From contig NC_092570.1 of assembly GCF_037975245.1 (NCBI RefSeq), positions 5,025,001 to 5,087,000 on the forward strand: 62,000 bases of DNA, read 5' to 3'. The DNA comes from Apostichopus japonicus (lineage: Eukaryota > Echinodermata > Holothuroidea > Aspidochirotida > Stichopodidae). The stretch's first letter is position 1; every line of letters begins with the position of its first letter. Below are positions 1-45,017 of the stretch, piece by piece. The translations under genes and the position numbers were made by a program. The notes beneath the pieces were generated by a model. The model had not been told where the DNA came from and searched no databases. It saw only the letters and a program-made list of their open reading frames with translations.

Positions 1-381
1 ATATATATAGATTTAATTTCCAGTAGATTTCATTTCCAATACTATCCTTTAACTGAATCTATGGGGTTACTGTCTTTCTAGCTGCGCTGTGCTAGATATT
101 TCACATGAGTAAATCTTTAATTTCAAGAATTTCGTGTGTGCAAGTTACTGATACGGAAATATGTGCAACATTCACAGTTGACGATAACTAATTGACTGAT
201 ATTCTTGTCAACTTTGTAAAACCCTCTGTCACCAACTTTCACACAAACGTATGGATTTTACGACAAACATTCGACATACTTTTGTGCTAAGTTTAGCTTA
301 AAAGTGATAAAACATCAATGTCGATTACACATTCTGCGAGTGATTGCAAGGCGATTACAATAAGCGAAACCAACATCTCAC

Positions 382-33680
<33,299 letters not shown>

Positions 33681-33958
33681 TTCGAAGCATTATCTGGTGG
33701 TTCGGCAAATGATAAAAACACAACATTTGAGAAGTGACGAACAAATTCAAACACTGTGTTTTTGATATTCGTGACCATATCTAGTGAAGCATAACGTCAC
33801 ACGTTAGATACAAGGGATAAATGCGACCCTCGGTTTATTTGAACAAAGGACGACCAACCAAACTATTTTATAAATAGGCAAAAGGAAGTGTAGTTATGTA
33901 CATACTGTTATCAATGTAAGCCTGTGCCGCAAAAAGAATTATATACCACGCGCACTTA

Positions 33959-34553
33959 TGGCAAACCGTTTTAACATTTACCTCGCAATTAAACTTAAGT
34001 CGAATACATTTCACTTAAGTGGAATACATTCTACTTAAGTGAAATGTTATTCCACTTCAGTAAAATGTATTCCACTTAAGTGGAATTCAATTTCACTTAA
34101 GTAGAATACCATTTCACTTAAGTGGAAATGGACATTTCTATTTTACTTAAGTGGAAATGCATTCCAATTAAGTGGAATTGTATTTTACTTAAGTGGAAAT
34201 GCATTCCACTTAAGTGGAATTGTATTTCACTTAAGTGGAATAACATTTCACTTAAGCTAAATAGCCTATCTATTTCACTTAAGAGGAATACAATTCCACT
34301 TAAGTGAAATGCATTTCCACTTAAGTGAAATACAATTCCACTTAAGTGGAATGTAATTCCACTTAAGTGAAATAGAATTAAGCTTAAGTAAAATGCAGTG
34401 ACATGTTGATGAATTCAGATTAAGTAAAATACAATTAAGCTTAAGTGGAATGGTATACCACTTAATTGAAATAGTATTCTGCTTAAGTGAAATTGAAGTG
34501 AAATGTATTCGACTTAAGTCGAATTGCGAGGTAAATGTTAAAACGGCTTGCCA
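33959..34553. mobile_element. TA-flanked MITE filled with CACTTAAGTG palindrome array
   Basis: Terminal inverted repeats of about 35 bp (left TGGCAAACCGTTTTAACATT; right end is its inverse with one change) flanked by TA on each side, as expected of Tc1/mariner-type MITEs. The interior is almost wholly units of CACTTAAGTG separated by short GAATNNNATT-like spacers. No coding capacity. Upstream of gene A exon 1 by about 280 bp. Confidence 0.7.
34038..34520. repeat. Minisatellite of CACTTAAGTG palindromes
   Basis: Roughly 20-25 units, period about 18-20 bp, each carrying ACTTAAGT in its centre. The array as a whole can be read on either strand. Confidence 0.8.
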
Positions 34554-34636
34554 TACGCACTGATTGTTTGTACACTTTTCCATCACAGTTATATGAAACA
34601 TATGGTCGCTTCGCGTTTTCTAATCACAGGACTTGT

Positions 34637-34666
<30 letters not shown>

Positions 34667-34671
<5 letters not shown>

Positions 34672-34960
34672 GAAAATCGTAATGAGTTGGAAAATCAAGA
34701 ACAGTGAAAAAACTTTCAGCCTCCACCGGGATTCGAACCACGGGCCTCCCGCTCTGTACGCGGACGCCCTAACCACTGGGCTATGGACGCTGATTGTATG
34801 TCCAGAGGTTCGAAACCGGTAAGGAAGATCGTAATTCCACTGTAGGCGTTTGTCACCTGTATCGAACAATACTAGTTCTGTTTTTGGTGACATATTTTGC
34901 CTTACTCTAGAGATCAAACATGATGCTAACCAACTCGAAAATCATTTGTGATTCCTAAAG
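34667..34960 (-). mobile_element. tRNA-derived SINE, copy 1
   Basis: The minus strand carries a tRNA-like head: TAGCCCAGTGGTTAGGGCG (box A region) and GTGGTTCGAATCCCGG (box B). The remainder is shared almost base for base with 35039-35332. Too diverged in its acceptor stem to be called a tRNA gene. Confidence 0.7.
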
Positions 34961-35038
34961 CCGGATCTCGAAAGAGATACTTTGAACAGACTTTATGTTA
35001 ATGCAATGGAGGTAAACGACAAAGGCAAATGAATATAT

Positions 35039-35328
35039 ATAAATGAAAATCGTAATGAGTTGGAAAATCAAGAACAGTGAAAAAACTTTCAGCCTCCACC
35101 GGGATTCGAACCACGGGCCTCCCGCTCTGTACGCGGACACCCTAACCACTAGGCTATGGACGCTGATTGTATGTCCAGAGGTTCGAAACCGGTAAGGAAG
35201 ATCGTAATTCCACTGTAGGCGTTTGTCACCTGTATCGAACAATACTAGTTCTGTTTTTGGTGACATATTTTGCCTTACTCTAGAGATCAAACATGATGCT
35301 AACCAACTCGAAAATCATTTGTGATTCC

Positions 35329-35332
<4 letters not shown>
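35039..35332 (-). mobile_element. tRNA-derived SINE, copy 2
   Basis: Nearly identical to 34667-34960 (few differences, e.g. GACGCC/GACACC near the box A region). The 75-bp spacer between the copies is unique, and both copies abut AT-rich tracts. Confidence 0.7.
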
Positions 35333-35368
<36 letters not shown>

Positions 35369-35429
35369 TATATAGGCTATATATATATATATTTATATAT
35401 ATACATATATATCTATGTATATATCTATA

Positions 35430-35470
<41 letters not shown>
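35333..35470. repeat. (TA)n low-complexity block
   Basis: TA runs interrupted by TATGTACATA, TAGGC and TATCTA motifs. Confidence 0.85.
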
Positions 35471-35474
<4 letters not shown>

Positions 35475-35600
35475 AGTCAATTGTTTTGCAAGTCGAACTT
35501 TGTGTATGGAGGTTGGCTTGTAAACTATAATCCTACTATTACTTATATACAATTATTCAGTGGTTCATCGTTATCGCCATTGCAATCGTTTTCGTCATGG

Positions 35601-35850
<250 letters not shown>

Positions 35851-35901
35851 TATAATTAGATGATTGCTTTCGAAGATGTCACGGGAAAAGTAACCGTCTT
35901 C

Positions 35902-36540
35902 AGGCGCGTATCCAGGATTTTGTAACCCGGGGGGCGCGAATTACCATCTAAGCGGAGCGCCACCATCGGTTGGCGCGGAGCGTACAAGAAAATTTCTGGT
36001 TTTGATACCCCCCAGATCACTGGAAATGGCACTTCTCGGGCTTGAAAATGACCAACCAGATGTACACTTTTGCCTGAGAACCAAGTTTTCCCCAAAAGTT
36101 TTTTTCCATCCATAACCTTTTTGAAGATTGTAACCAGTCACACATCATGTTCGACCTCATTGCATGTCCTATGGATCATTGCTTTTGTAGGTGATTCTAC
36201 GTTACGGCCCACAATATCCGAAAGCCCCACTTTTCAAGGTTTTAAGCCCATTATTTCTTGAGAATTTGAAAATTCACATATCTCGTGAATAAAAATCACT
36301 TCAAAACATACCCAAAATGTTGCACAAAATTCAATCTATGGACAACCAATATAGAAAAACCTCCTTCAACCCCTAATAGACAGGTCAAAATTGCACGAGT
36401 AGAAGAAAGTATGATGAAGAATGTTGGTGAGGAAATTTTGGAAAATTCAGACACAGTTAATTTATTGGTGTAGAAATATTGCAACCTCTTATAATGGCTA
36501 TTATAAAACTTGGTTGAAGGAAATGAAAAATAGCAGATAT
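35902..36540. mobile_element. GC-rich GCGCCACC repeat family, full-length-like copy
   Basis: Starts GGCGCGTATCCAGGATTTTG, then AAGCGGAGCGCCACCATCGG and a long segment (CACTTCTCGGGCTTGAAAAT onward) matching 9955-10500 closely. No intact gene. The opening matches, inverted, the end at 37800-37855. Confidence 0.6.
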
Positions 36541-36581
36541 TTCCGATATCAGGTATATCGAAACCGAACACTACACACATA

Positions 36582-37008
36582 GGCGTAGGTCCCGTAGGAG
36601 GCGGGGGCTGCAGCCCCCCCCCCCCGCAACCAAATTTTTTCCCATTTTTTTTCGGGCACCTACTGAAAGAAAAATAAATAGCAATGAATAGCTTAAAAAT
36701 GATCTCCTTGGTAATTAAAATAAAGTTCTAAGCTTGGCCGACATTACTACTGTAAAAGAGAGTTTTGACATAAATAGATCTGTGTGCTTTTTCTCCATCT
36801 ACATAAGACCTTTGGTTGTTTACATTAGCATCCGGCGGTATACTGTGCAACTTTGACGGACCGTAAGGTACACGATGCCATGCAATGTAATGAGCGATGC
36901 TTGCTTATATGATATTGGCGTCGATATGTTGAACGCGCGCGAAAAATTTCGGCTTTTTTTCGGGCAAGTCGTTACAGACCCAAATCCAATTGGGCTCCTA
37001 CGCCTTTG
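36582..37008. mobile_element. Non-autonomous insertion with 12-bp target duplication
   Basis: Bounded by ACTACACACATA at 36570-36581 and 37009-37020. The element ends share GGCGTAGG in inverted orientation, and a GGGGGCTGCAGCCCCC palindrome lies near the left end. No open frame of note. Confidence 0.6.
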
Positions 37009-37116
37009 ACTACACACATAGACAGTTTTTTGAGGCTGTTCATCGTGGAACATGCATTTCAATGCTCACTGATATGATGTTATATCTGCTCTTTGCTTTA
37101 CAAATTCGAACAGGCG

Positions 37117-37860
37117 TCTAGCGAGTAATTGCCAAGGGAGGGGCAAAGCCCGTAGTCAAACTATCTAAGCGAAGCGCCACCATGGGTTGGCGCGAAGCGC
37201 ACAAGAAAAATTTTGGCCGAAAATGCCTCCCAGATCGCTGGAAATGACACTTCCCAGGCCTTGTAAGTTGCATCTAAGCATTGTCTATTTTGAAATTACT
37301 AGCGATGTCATAAAGAAAATTTGCTCGGGGGGGGGGGGGCGGTCGCCCCCTTCCCGAAATGCGTCATGTTCCCCGACGACTCGGTCGAGTTCAAGACCAG
37401 CCACAGTTGGTTCCATATAGCACAATTGTACTATACAATGTGTACAATTGTTTAAGGCGTCCATACACACACACGCGTTATGATAGACCATATATAGTAT
37501 TTATATAGATACATTAGTGAGAGAGGAAAAATGGAAACGTCAAAAATGGAGTTGTCGGTGTAAGGGGTAGGGTGAGGCGCACACCCCCTCCGTAATCCTT
37601 GATCTGTCACTGGCTACCCTGTGTATATAATAGGGATCAGCGCTTTAACTATGACTGTTCCTCTTTCTCTTCCCGAGGTCTTGGCTCTCTTCTACTCCCT
37701 CCTTTTTCTCTCTTTTTTCTTTTTCTTTTCCCTTCCTTTCTCTCCTTTTTCTTGTTTTCCCCCTCCTTTTCCCTTTTTCTTCTCTTTTTATCTCTCCTCT
37801 TTTCCTTACCCGGGGGGCGCGCGCCCCCAACGCCCCCCCCTGGATACGCGCCTGGTCTTG
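37117..37860. mobile_element. GC-rich GCGCCACC repeat family, second subfamily copy
   Basis: 37120-37330 matches 10840-11050 (GCCAAGGGAGGGGCAAAG, GCCACCATGGGTTGGCGCG). A polypyrimidine tract follows at 37660-37800, and an end inverted to that at 35902 (CCTGGATACGCGCC) lies at 37840-37853. Confidence 0.55.
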
Positions 37861-39344
37861 TTTAATACTGTAGTTATCAATTCTTGCCATCGGATTCCAA
37901 GCTCATCGCCGAACTGTAATAATTGTTTATATTATTTCTTGCAGTTGTATCGCTTATCTGTCGTGACAGGACACTCTACCAACTCGTGATCCTTTCCTAT
38001 GGCATCGTACGACCGGCTGCACAATTTCTAAACAGTACCTAAGGGATGAGTGGTGAGGAGAGGGGGTACGGTGTCGCGATGGCCCGGGAGCTGTATTTAT
38101 GTCAGTAGAAATTATGTTCCAAAATTCTTTAGCTACAACAGAGAATGATCGACGACCTTAGGAGCAAAGTTTCCATGTGTACATGTGATAAGAATGAGGC
38201 CAACTTTAGACACCTTAAGGGATTTATTTTAAGCTTAGGAGAAATGGCACTATATAACTTCTCACTCAAATGATTATAACAAAGTCAGGTGCAGCATAAA
38301 AGAAAGAAAATCACGGAAGCAACTTGCAACGGAAGATAGATATCTACATTCTGTATTAAGCTATGATGGTGCCAGCTTCGAAAATCGAACATTTACGGGG
38401 ACAAATAAACTATTTTACTACTATGTCAAACGTTCACAATAATGTGACTTGATCAACACCTCGACTTGGTGGCTGTTCAAAATAATTGGTCTAAGTATAC
38501 TCTACAGTTTTTTGGTTTTTCCTTAAAAACAAAATGTGGCTTGTTGAATGTTGTTGATATTGCTACTACATAAATGTATGGAAAATTAGAAAATTAAATT
38601 TTTTCGACCCAGTAAATTAGAGAAATAGACACTGGGGTGGGGGGCTCTCATTTTTGCCCATGCAGTGGCAATGGCATAGATAGACTTCTGTTTTATGGGG
38701 CATTCTAGGGGAGCAGGCATAATATATTTTCTTGAGGGAATCAAATTTACTGACAATTTTTGTTGAGCCTGTCGGACATGGAGGGTGGTGGCTAGGACCC
38801 ATGGCGATGCCACTGCCCAGTGGCTATATGCTTCCATTTCTTTGCTGAAAAGAAAGTGTGCCCTGGGACCCCAATCCCCCTATCTAGTTTGTGTACCTTC
38901 TGATTGCTGGCAAGCTATTTTGAATATTTTGAACATGCCATTAACAACTCCTAAAAGCACTTACAGGTATTCAAAACCTAACCTGAAAACCAGGAAGTGG
39001 ACAAAGCGCCTAAAAACGTGATTCATTTCTTGAATTTACATTTTTGTTTCAGAGTTTCTTTTACATAGGCTCTACATATAAACTTCCAAAAGGATACATA
39101 TTCCATGTTTCCTTTGCCACAGAAAGTTCTACCTTTAATGGGTATTGAAAACTTTGCAGGGTGAAGAAATTTGGTCCAAGGAACTCAAGCGATTCACCGG
39201 CCACATGTTACCTACATGTTCTTCAAATAGTGCATACAGTCAAATTGAGTCAATAACGGTTAACTAAATGAGACAACCCAAACATCCAAAAATAAGATGT
39301 AGTAAAATGATAATTAAAAGACCATCTTTAATTAGTCAAACATG
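37861..39344. other. Intergenic region between gene B 3' end and gene A repeats
   Basis: No domain-bearing frame, tRNA or repeat with clear ends was recognised. Frames around 38.6-38.8 kb are short and lack family features. Confidence 0.45.
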
Positions 39345-39350
39345 TTTATT
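39345..39350 (-). terminator. Polyadenylation signal AATAAA for gene B
   Basis: The minus strand reads AATAAA about 157 bp after the gene B stop codon at 39507, a plausible 3' UTR length. Confidence 0.5.
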
Positions 39351-39506
39351 TTACAGAAGGTTTGCGGTATATTGTTAAGTAAAGAGACAGACAGTCAAAC
39401 ATCCCAAGTGTTTACAATGACAAACTTTAACAAGCACAAACTTAACATAAAAGAAAACGCCAAATTAGAGGGAGCAGTTGTTACAAAGTTTTTCAAACGA
39501 TGGAAA

Positions 39507-39674
39507 TTAATTTCTTGGTTTATCATTGGTCAACAGCTCGTTGTATTTATGCTGCAAATGATCTGGATTGAAGAGTTGGTCATGGGCAGTCTTGATAATA
39601 TCCTTGACCAAGGGATCTGACTCTGAACCATCCTTTGAGTTTTCTTCCATAATAGGATCAAATTTAAGTCCATC
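39507..39674 (-). CDS. Gene B terminal exon (frame join uncertain)
   Basis: 55 residues and TAA stop: DGLKFDPIMEENSKDGSESD, PLVKDIIKTAHDQLFNPDHL, then LLTNDKPRN. Open frame from a TTATTTGTAG acceptor and an AATAAA 157 bp on support it. Entry is phase 0, but exon 27 leaves in phase 1, so either a small exon lies between 39.7 and 42.0 kb or one of the two ends is misread. Confidence 0.5.
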   Translation of the reverse strand, partial: DGLKFDPIMEENSKDGSESDPLVKDIIKTAHDQLFNPDHLQHKYNELLTNDKPRN

Positions 39675-42600
39675 CTACAAATAATACAAAAAAAAAAACA
39701 AATAACAAAAAATACATTGAAAAGCATTAACTTAAATGCTCAAAGTGCACATGAATGCTCATAGTATAGGCTAACTCTTCACCTGCATGCTACAGCAGTA
39801 GCAGGAATAATTTTTGCATAAAACTAACAATTCAATTAAATGAATTAAAGTGTAGGTTGTTATCCATGAGCCCTTGCAGGTTTCTCCCACATTTGTGGTG
39901 GCATATGCGCCTTTCAAATAACTGCTGATTATTATCATTATTATTATATCAACCAACCCTTACAGAGGTTGGTTTGTTAACAGTTTGTATTTCGGTAAAA
40001 TGAAGGCTGTCGTGGGACTATTGGAGGTTTCGCATATTCTTGAAAATGTGCACTATTGCGATATATGACCAGTTGCATGTCAAAGGTCATTATTTTCACA
40101 ATCATCCCATAAAAATGATTATTATGGGTTCAAACCAAGTCATATTAAGGCATCTTTTCCTAAGCTATTTTAAAACAAAAGGATTTTACCCAAATATTAA
40201 TTTATGAAGTAGCACAATACCACAATGCACCCAACTTTTCCTATAATGGCAAATTTAGTCAGATATTCTGCTCATACTTACAAGAAAAGAGAGAAATATT
40301 CCACACTGCTAATTAATTAAAACGCAAATATATATTTCACTCACACATCTGTACCTTGTGTGGCTAGGATGATATGGGATCAGGTGTTTGATCCATATTG
40401 ATCAATTAAGTGTTTGTTGTTCAACTATAGTTATGGAGCATAAACCTTTTCATTAAAGCAGCTTCATAACCCTAATTACAGTGGTCTGAAAGTAAGGCAG
40501 CTCTTTCGAATTTGGTCAACAAAAATTACGTAGAGTATTTGACCGCCCACATTTTTACTTCAAAATTGCTAAACGAGTTATGCAATATCCAGCAATTAAG
40601 GGAATTACAATGGTGAAGTAGGTGACATACATGCACAAGTTTAGAATATGAGTGACATATATTTGACTTTTCTAGCATAGTCTAGCATATATGCCCAGAT
40701 GAACCTTCATTTGATCCACAAACCTCTGAGTTTAGGACATTCCACAAAGTTTGGCCTTTTCTTGGAGAAACTTGCTTCAGCTGTCTTTCCACCATCATTC
40801 TGTGCCTGGTATTCAGTTGTTTATGTGATTTACAAACAGGTCGATGGCTTAATGGCTTTTCATCTAGAGAAATTTACAAATGCATACAAAATTAGACATT
40901 AGAGAGTATTTATCATTGAGGTGTGGGTCTATCAAAGTATGCGAAGGAAGCCCCCTCCCCCTGACTCATTCAGACTCTACAACCTTTTAATGCTTTAAAT
41001 TAATTCATTATAGAAGTTACAAAGAGCCAGAAAGACAATATTTTACTCACAAATCATAACTACATGCAGCTAGCATTATATGGGATCAAGTACCGTGACA
41101 ACATTTGGACACAAATTCGCTACTCTTGTTGATTGAGTTGTAGCTTTTGTCGGCTCTGCTGCTTAATATGAAGAACTTTTCTTCCATACAGAGATTACAG
41201 CAGTATTTGATCAATGTTGTAACAAGTCACTTAATATTAAGTTGAGTCGTCTAAGTCGAGTCATTGGCTATGAGAGCGTAGTATGAGTATAGTGTGAACT
41301 GCGTTGTGATCAAGTGGTTAGGGCAATGGACTTGTAATCTAAGGCTTGCAGGTTTTAGTCCCGGCCAGATCATTACATTGCATCCTCGGGCAAGGAACTT
41401 AATCTCCATTGCCTCTCTTCACCCAGGTGTATAAATGGAGACCTGTGATATACACTGTCAGTTGGGTACTGTTGAGCTGTTGCCATGTGGAGGGATTGTC
41501 TCTATGTTTGACAGGTTATCGTTTGACCGGGGTAATATTGTGATGCGCCTTGAGCACCATTATGGGTGGATATGTCCGCGCTTTATGAATCCTCAATATT
41601 ATTGTTATTATAGTCACTCACTCACTATACTATTTCTATATGGAAATAAAGCTTGCTACACTAGTCACATACTTCACTCTGAGAACTAATTGGCTATATA
41701 GTCAAGACATGTTACGGTGGTGTATTTCAAGTACCCGATACGTGTCATGCCAACAGACATATATATAAACGGTGAATCATTTGGCTAGAGTATGTAGCCG
41801 CTGTTACCAGAAACTGACATCAGGATACTTTTTAGATGGTATTACACATCATACCTTTATATTTTCAGAGCTGATTCCCATCATGCATAGGGAATTTCTG
41901 TCTGCAGCAAAACATCATGTACTTTTATAAAGTTATCAATAAATTTGATGCCAACAACGATGAGTTCTGGATAATCATCTAGCGAGAGTATGTAACCGTG
42001 TATGTTACCGCGGTCACACCAGACCGACTTTTAGAATACATTTTAGATGACATCTAGTTGTTGTACCTTTGTTGTTTCTGAGTAGTTGTCCGTGATAAAC
42101 CGGGAATCTCTCCGTTTGGAGCACCACATATCCTCTCCCAGGATACTTTGCGGTTGGAAGTTTAAACAACAGCCTCTTGGATTTATCGTAAAAGGGATGC
42201 ACCAGTATTGACGTAGAATACTTATGTGAGGTCTGGAGAGAAAAAACAAAAAACACAAGCAGGGCAGCTATCGCCAACTTTATTGGATGCTTATCTGATT
42301 ATTAACTATCAAATATCGGGAAGACATATCAGTTTGCTTTTACAGAAATTTACACCACACCTGAAAAGATATGACCAAAACTATCTTGAAAATACTTTTT
42401 TCCTTCATTTTTTTTCCTATATATTTAGGTAAATTACCTTTTTAAAACCTACCTAAAACATGGAGTTTTTTTTTACAGCAATATGTTGTGCCTCGGCATA
42501 AATATTACAAATCCTACAACAAACATTCCGTCCAATCATTCAGATGATCACCATTATGCTGCATGTCCAATTTTTTAATTTATCAACTAAGAAGTCTGTC

Positions 42601-44972
42601 CCCATTCATCTACTAACATTGGTCTCTGAGATGTAATTTTCTTCTTTGGTCAGGCTACTCGCGTCAAGGTTTTTAAGGTTTAAGTCCTCTAACCTTATTA
42701 CCTGACGGCTGTTAAACTTTCTGTTTTACCTACATACACTTTTGTCTGAAAATAAGCAGTTTTCATCACTTGCTCTAATTTCTCTTTCTCTCGTTACTTT
42801 CAACTCCTACAATCCCATTCCTATACTTACCTCCAGTGAGTTCAATGACTTTGTTTGCACTAGCTGAGGCAGTTTAAGCTGTTCCTGTCCTTGAAGCAAT
42901 GATTCATTTTCTTCCGTACTACCTTCCAAAACAGTGGCCATTCTCTAATGATATCAAAAACAAAATTTCTACAAAACAATTGCAACATTACTACATATTA
43001 CTATAACAAAAACAGAAAGAGTTTCACAAATCTGTCACTTTTTTAATGGCTACTGTTGCTATTTGAAAACCAGAGAACTCTTAAATTGTCAGAATTTTCT
43101 GTAAAGTTTTGTTATTGTCTGAAAAGCAATATTCTGTCAATTGTATCTAATCTGAATCTTTAACAAGTTCTGACTCAGTTTAATTAATCTCCTGTTTACC
43201 TAGATGTCACACTACTATTCACAAGTTGGGTTACTACTGCAGAAACTGCCTTTGAAATATCACATCTTCCTTTCTGTGATTACCACACAGTACATCTTCA
43301 ATGAACTCGCATCTATGATCTAACCATTGACCTTTGCTTACACACCAGATGTTCATGTCCTTAAGCTAGTCTGGTGCTGAATTATCAGCTTGGGTCACTC
43401 AGGAGCTCTCAGTCTTTTTTCTGTCTGAGTGGATAAGGTCCTTCCAGAGTCGCTAATTGGGGAAGTGCACAAAATGTGGGATTATAGGGAACATACACCA
43501 ACCCGACCATAAGTTCCTTCTGTTTGGTGTGTAATCATGCCGGAATCAGGAGAAAGTATCACAGCATGAAAAAAATAAAAATAAAAAATATACACACAAG
43601 GTGGAAATGTACATGTTAGATTGTTAATAGCTACTTCTCCAGTAGAGGGCAACAGCAATCCCACCCCTGACATATTCCATTAAACCACAAAACATTTCAC
43701 CAACATGGTGCCAGCTCGTATGTTGGCATTTCAACAGATATGTTTCCCTGAATTTATAATTGCAAACCACAATCATATATGTAAATCACAAGAACTGATT
43801 GCTTTTATTATTATCAATGAATATATTAAAGACAACTTCTTGCAACAGAGCAAAACTTACCCTGAATAATGATGTCATTGAAAGAGCTCTCTGGATTGGT
43901 TGATTAGAATCTTCACCACCATCGATTCCATTCTCGTTCATAGTTGTTCTCGTCATCCCCTCAACAGTGCTTCGTACTGAATCTACTTCCTTAGCCCTTT
44001 TGACCTCAGAGAGACAGAAATGTCTCGTAAACTTTTCGCAGCGAGATAGAAAAAAGGAGACTCATAGTTCACACAGATATGAAAAGACAAGATAAGTCTT
44101 CTCTTTCAAAGGAATATTTATGAGAATAGATAGACTAACAGCAGATCCCTCAGAGAATCAAACACCCTCCTATAAGTGATGTCCCAAAAAAAAACCCAGA
44201 AAAGTTAAAAAGTACTCAAACTAACCTGTTGAGCCAAAGCTTGCTTGAAAAGAATGCTTGTTCCTGTCAGTCCCTGAATAGATTTAATTCCGGCTTGATA
44301 CTGTTCCCGTTTTCGTTCCCAATCTGGCTTTCCTGCTACATAAACTCCAGCGGTCCTCTGCGATAAATTCGACCATTCATGTTTCTGACCGTTACTCGAT
44401 TTAGCTAACCCTGTTCTCTTGTCACTCCTCTTGCCCATGGTCACATTGGCCATTACTTCTCGTTCTGAAGTTGACTGCGTACCTGGTCGTGTATCTGGCA
44501 GCAACTGTTGATTACGTTTCTTTTTGGTCCTCTCCGTAAAATGTGCTAGATTCTTCCCATTAGCAAGACTTGGCCTTAATTCATCTTTGTAAACATCACC
44601 TGTAGAGCAAGATAATAGCCAAACTATCCTATCAGTTTAACAAACTAAAACAGATCTAATTAAGGAAATATGTCATTTAACATGGGGTATCCTGACAGTG
44701 TATATAGTAACGTGGAGGGGGGGGGGGGAAGAAGCTGCAATTATGCTGACATATTTACTGCAAAATGTTATAATAAATAAAAGCACTCTGTCAACATGTA
44801 ATACACAAGCATACAATGTAAAATGTTTTGTTTGATATTCATATTACATTTAATGTTGAGACGGACTGAGCTACACATTGTACGTTATCCATTCAACATG
44901 TTATACATTCAAATTAATCCATGTTTTATGTTGATATATCCACTCATAGAGGTAGGCCCACAGACTTCCCAA

Positions 44973-45017
<45 letters not shown>

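Noticed and set aside
34122-34601. Proteins built of SLKWN/PLKWN repeats
   Set aside because: Readings of the CACTTAAGTG array inside the MITE; both strands give such frames.
34667-34960. Genuine tRNA gene
   Set aside because: Box A and B motifs are present, but the acceptor stem does not pair and the sequence continues into a repeated SINE body.
37599-37989. Leu/Phe/Ser-rich frames at 37.6-38.0 kb
   Set aside because: Produced by a polypyrimidine tract in a repeat; no gene context.
38586-38837. 83-residue minus-strand frame between the genes
   Set aside because: No family features, no splice partners; two frames overlap in the same strand.
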